Below are positions 60,731 through 64,000 of a stretch of DNA of 64,000 bases, piece by piece. Source of the DNA: Hsuehochloa calcarea (lineage: Eukaryota > Streptophyta > Magnoliopsida > Poales > Poaceae). Both the position numbers and the translations under genes were made by a program. The stretch covers positions 21,981,385 to 22,045,384 of the forward strand of contig CM070594.1 in the NCBI GenBank assembly GCA_036346395.1, read 5' to 3'. Each line of letters starts with the position of its first letter. Position 1 is the first letter of the stretch. The notes beneath the pieces are model-generated. The model ran no database searches, was not told the DNA's origin, and saw nothing but the letters and a program-made list of their open reading frames with translations.

Positions 60731-61022
60731 AGGACAGGCAATCCTTTTCATCAGATAGCTTGAGAGGCAGCAGTTCTACCCCTGGTAGAATCATGCACAT
60801 GGTTGCCATGCCTCCTTCAGATGCTGGTCCAGATGATCCAGTTGCTACTGATGAGTGCACTGTTGGAATTTATGAGACTCGAGAGATCTTTACAGTAAAA
60901 TCCGACTATCGAATACCATGATCAATGACCATTACATGCCAATGTACAAGAAAATGATGGAAATATTGATTGAGAAGTTTGCGAACGACGACAACTTTTG
61001 TGCAGATACTACAGTAGAATAA
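60731..61022 (+). pseudogene. out-of-frame C-terminal coding remnant of the lipase
   Basis: Right after the TAG, a frame shifted by one base continues with EDRQSFSSDSLRGSSSTPGR and MHMVAMPPSDAG, then a further shift near 60877 opens a frame ending DHYMPMYKKMMEILIEKF before TAA at 61020-61022. Plant relatives of this lipase end with a similar IRLS...HYMPMYKKMMELL segment, so this is the expected C-terminus displaced by two small lesions: one in the A-run at 60721-60725, the other near 60875-60885. The lesions may be true mutations or sequencing errors. Confidence 0.7.
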
Positions 61023-62921
61023 TATGGATGACTTATACATCATAAGTGTACAATAGTTTCATTTCTGTTTAGCCGTCATTAACCATTATCTGATATTACA
61101 ATAGACAGGAGATATGCTGGTCCTGATCCGTCCAAACAGATTTTAGTTAGGACTGTGTGTAATATGTAAATGTAAAAGAAACTAGAATTAGTAATTTAAC
61201 ATCTTTTCAGTCATGTTCTTCCGGGTTTATAAAAATGTATATTCCTTTGGAATTTGAAAACGTAGTGTTTTTTAAAATAAAAAATAAAAATAAAAAACTA
61301 GCCTCGTAGTGCCATGTTAATTGTAAAAATAGCTCCTTTGACATTGAAATTTCCAAAGTAATCTCCTGAGCGTGGAAGTACGGGATGCGTGGTGCTTCCC
61401 GTGCTCGAGAGGGTATGGAACGGATCTACACAGCGCGGTAGGCCGAGCGGGCACTGAAGGATGCGGGCTCGGGTGCCGGAGAGCGTTAGTTCCCACGGGT
61501 CTAGTTACCTTCCTCGCCACGCCCATGACCGTTGCTGTTTTTTATTTGAGCAATGAGAATTTTTTATTACAAAAATAAATATCCAAAAAATAGGCTCTAC
61601 GACAGATACCGGGGCATGCTCTTTTTGATTCACGTCGTCGCGTGCGGGTGGCGCAGGAGATGGCCTACCCCCGCCTGCTCACCGGCGTTCCGCGCCCAAT
61701 TTTTTTAAAAAACAGTTCATGTAAATGCATCTTTTCAGAATTATTTAACTATTAGTTTTATAATTACATACGGCAAAAGAGCTTACAAGGTTATAACAAT
61801 TCGAAATATTTTATCAACAAATAAATTTCAAATCACGCTCAGTTACTTGATCTGGAAAAGTTAAGTTCACCGAACGTTGCAACTGTCTTGTCGTGTAGGC
61901 CCCGTTTCCCAGAGGGGATCAGGGCCATCCAAAAATTGGCGCGCGAGCCCACCCGAAGTAGGAGCGGGACATCGCTCGCACCCTAAGCAAAACGTGTTCG
62001 GTTTGTGGGTGTCGGCGCGACACGTCAGTCTCTATACGATCATCAACGCGCCGCCTCTCACCCCCCGCAGGGACGGGTTAGGTCTTAACCTTCGCCCCCG
62101 CGCCTCTTATAGAGCCCCGACCACCCGGTGCCCCGCTCCGCTTCACGATGTGGTACTAAAATCCAACCAGTAGACAAACAGGCACCGGTGCGGCTCTGTG
62201 CTCTGGCACCCTCAAAGTCACTGTTAAATTAAAACGGGCCGGACAAACCTGAGCTTGGCCCACTATTAGATCTAGCTGAAGAGTTTGCTCAATTCGAGTT
62301 TTTTTTTTTATTTTTGAAACTTGCTCGATTTTAAGCTTTGATCCCTACTTTCTTCTGCAAATATACACTAGGCTAGCCTGCTGCATCCTACTACACTGTG
62401 TCGTGTTATAACTTTTAAAGATCATGGATTTAAGTGATAAATGAAATATATTTGGCTTCATAGTTAGCTAATTAGCTCCATTGTCGTGAGCAAAGTCGGG
62501 AGGCGAAATACCGAATATACATAGGCATGCTAATGGGTTGGATTAGAACGGGCGAAACAGGTTGGGTTTCAATTCGGATTAGCTTTGGATGGATGGATGG
62601 ATGGAAACGGTTTGAGGTAGCTAATGGTTTGGTTTGGATTGGGTTTGCACCGAGAACGGGTTGAATTGATTTGGTTTGGATTAAGATTTTTCGGATTCGT
62701 ACGGTTTAGACCTAATGGGCTGGAATGGGCCGGGTGAACCGGCTGCCGCCTTCAAGCACGGTGCACACCGTCACCATGCCGAGGAGGACGGAAAGGAGGG
62801 GTCCGGCGGCCTCTCCTTGCAGAGTTGCATGCGTCGAGGAGGGAGAGGAGGTGGTTCTTGAGCAGGAGATAGTTGGGTTGGTGGGCAGGAGCTAAACATC
62901 CCCTCTTTCCTAATATTGCAG
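61023..62921. other. intergenic DNA between lipase and MBD relic
   Basis: No gene is visible. The stretch contains A-rich tracts near 61275-61300, GC-rich islands at 61370-61500 and 61880-62160, a (GGAT)n microsatellite at 62586-62606, and 62530-62740 rich in 'gggttggattgg' words like those at 63830-64000. Confidence 0.4.
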
Positions 62922-63574
62922 TTTACTCAGAGAGCGGGGAGATTTGAGATTGTTTTTGTTTCACCAACTGGAGAGGAAATTAAGGCACGCCCTGGAGGCC
63001 CTGCATCATCTGAGTTTGATTGGGGAACTGGCAGATGTCTTTCCGCCCTTTGTTCCTTCGTTATTTCTAGATCTCTCTAGCTGTAATAGAAATGTCTATT
63101 GACTGGAGAATCTGGTCTGCTCCATCTAAAATGCTTTGTAAAACAGGTGATACTCCAAGGCGGTCTGCTCGTATCAGCAAGAAAGTCATGGCATTTGATA
63201 GCCCAGAAGGTGAGAAGATACCCAAACGCAGCAGGAACTAAACTGGCAGAAAAGGCGAGCAGGAGAAAAAGGAGGCCCCTGAAGCTGAAGAAGCCAAAGA
63301 CGCAGAAACTGGCAAGGAGGCCACTAGTGAAGATGCTGCGAAGGGCACCGATGTGGAGAGGAAGGCTGCTGAAGAGGCGAAAGAGGCTCCTGCTGAAAAC
63401 GCAGAGAAGACTGCAGACAAAGCTGATGCTTCTGCTCCAGCACCAGTGGAGGATAATAAGGAAGATGGAAAACCAGTTGAGCCTGATACTGCTCCTCCCG
63501 CACCGTCGGAGGCGGAGAACAAAGAGGAAGTAGCTCCTCTGGCAAGCAAGCCAACTGAAAACTTAGCTCCTCTG
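62922..63574 (+). pseudogene. truncated methyl-CpG-binding-domain protein (MBD10/11-like)
   Basis: Exon-like 62922-63030, preceded by TATTGCAG, encodes FEIVFVSPTGEEIK then RPGGPASSEFDWGTG. This is a plant MBD with about 14 residues missing between the two strands, where a RQLEQYL-like helix is expected. Phase and sequence continue at 63147 with DTPRRSARISKK, so the intron 63031-63146 would be GC-AG rather than GT-AG. The second exon is Ala/Glu/Lys-rich, typical of the disordered tail of MBD10/MBD11, and ends at CTG|GTAAGA (63574). A TAA at 63239-63241 replaces an expected Ser codon. No N-terminal exon is seen. It is a broken copy of a nuclear chromatin protein. Confidence 0.82.
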
Positions 63575-64000
63575 GTAAGAAGTAGGCTCTGCGTGATTTA
63601 GTCATTTGTATGGTTTAGTGTCGTCAGCGGAGGAAGAATGCCCAGCCCGGATACTTCTAGGGCACACCGGCGCTGTAGCGACAGCGTCAAGCACCTCAAC
63701 TGGGTCGAGGGATTCCATTTCCAGCACCAATCTGACACTCCCGATGCTACTGATCCTGCAGATGCTGATGAATTGATGATACAGCAGCAGCCACATTAGC
63801 GTGGGCTGAAACTTGTGGGTAGGTATGGGTTCAAATGGGCTGAATCCATATGTTCCAATGGGTTGAATCCATAGAGTTGAAGTTATATGTGGGTTGGGTT
63901 GGGTTGGTTTTTGAATGTAGATTAGTAGACTCGGTTGGATTTGATTCATATGCTTCATTGGAGTGGGCTGGTGTGGGCTTGGGGTGGTTTCTGGACCATT
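63575..64000. other. sequence after the MBD relic
   Basis: A GTAAGA donor starts the stretch. Possible coding words near 63640-63780 (PSDTPDATDP-like) could be a further exon but are not convincing. 63830-64000 is rich in 'gggttgggttgg' words on the plus strand. Confidence 0.3.

Noticed and set aside
1..64000. tRNA, rRNA, microRNA genes
   Set aside because: I saw no tRNA cloverleaf or rRNA segment. The visible long hairpins are transposon inverted repeats, and precursor prediction cannot be done reliably by eye.

Overview
The window is nuclear DNA of a grass, most likely rice (Oryza) or a close relative. Its genes have GT-AG introns, and the rest is a dense mosaic of plant LTR retrotransposons, MULE, Tourist and Helitron-type elements. 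The protein families are typical of cereals: a HIPP metallochaperone, a class 3 lipase, an MBD protein and an embryo-abundant-type methyltransferase. There is no sign of bacterial or viral gene organisation. The species assignment is inference from familiarity, not from a search.

Layout, left to right. 1-5182: 3' part of a long-LTR Ty1/copia element (gag relic, broken protease, 3' LTR), abutting 5183-6269, the 5' end of a Ty3/gypsy element on the minus strand. 6421-7853: broken SAM-dependent methyltransferase gene (minus) with its promoter; that promoter plus the first 18 codons recurs at 11452-11773. 8340-8740: probable small Helitron. 9340-10481: a roughly 60-bp minisatellite followed by a broken GRF-finger-like gene. 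12352-13600: inverted-repeat DNA transposon interrupted by a solo LTR with a perfect 5-bp target duplication. 15696-16569: TRIM-like element with perfect target duplication. 17017-22356: decayed Ty1/copia element with 122-bp LTRs. 22809-23063: Tourist MITE.

23706-24780 is the first apparently intact gene, a three-exon HIPP. Next come intergenic DNA with possible relic exons (26633-27263) and a long-TIR element (about 28497-29431). At 30266-46035 two tandem copies of a MULE-derived unit follow; the second is split by an 8.5-kb non-coding LTR element (LARD, 36261-44747) with intact ends and target duplication. 46036-55097 is nested LTR debris, including an inverted copy of the window's first LTR.

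56137-61022 is a seven-exon class 3 (DAG-lipase-like) lipase. Intron 3 carries a 1.03-kb TIR element, and the C-terminal coding region looks interrupted by two small lesions. 62922-63574 is a truncated MBD10/11-like pseudogene.

The genes do not form a pathway or cluster; each is an independent locus in transposon-rich DNA. I found no clear new biological system. The most notable structures are the coding-less LARD, the tandem MULE with a substituted catalytic Asp, the duplicated methyltransferase promoter, the LTR minisatellite change in the TRIM, and the lipase C-terminal lesions.
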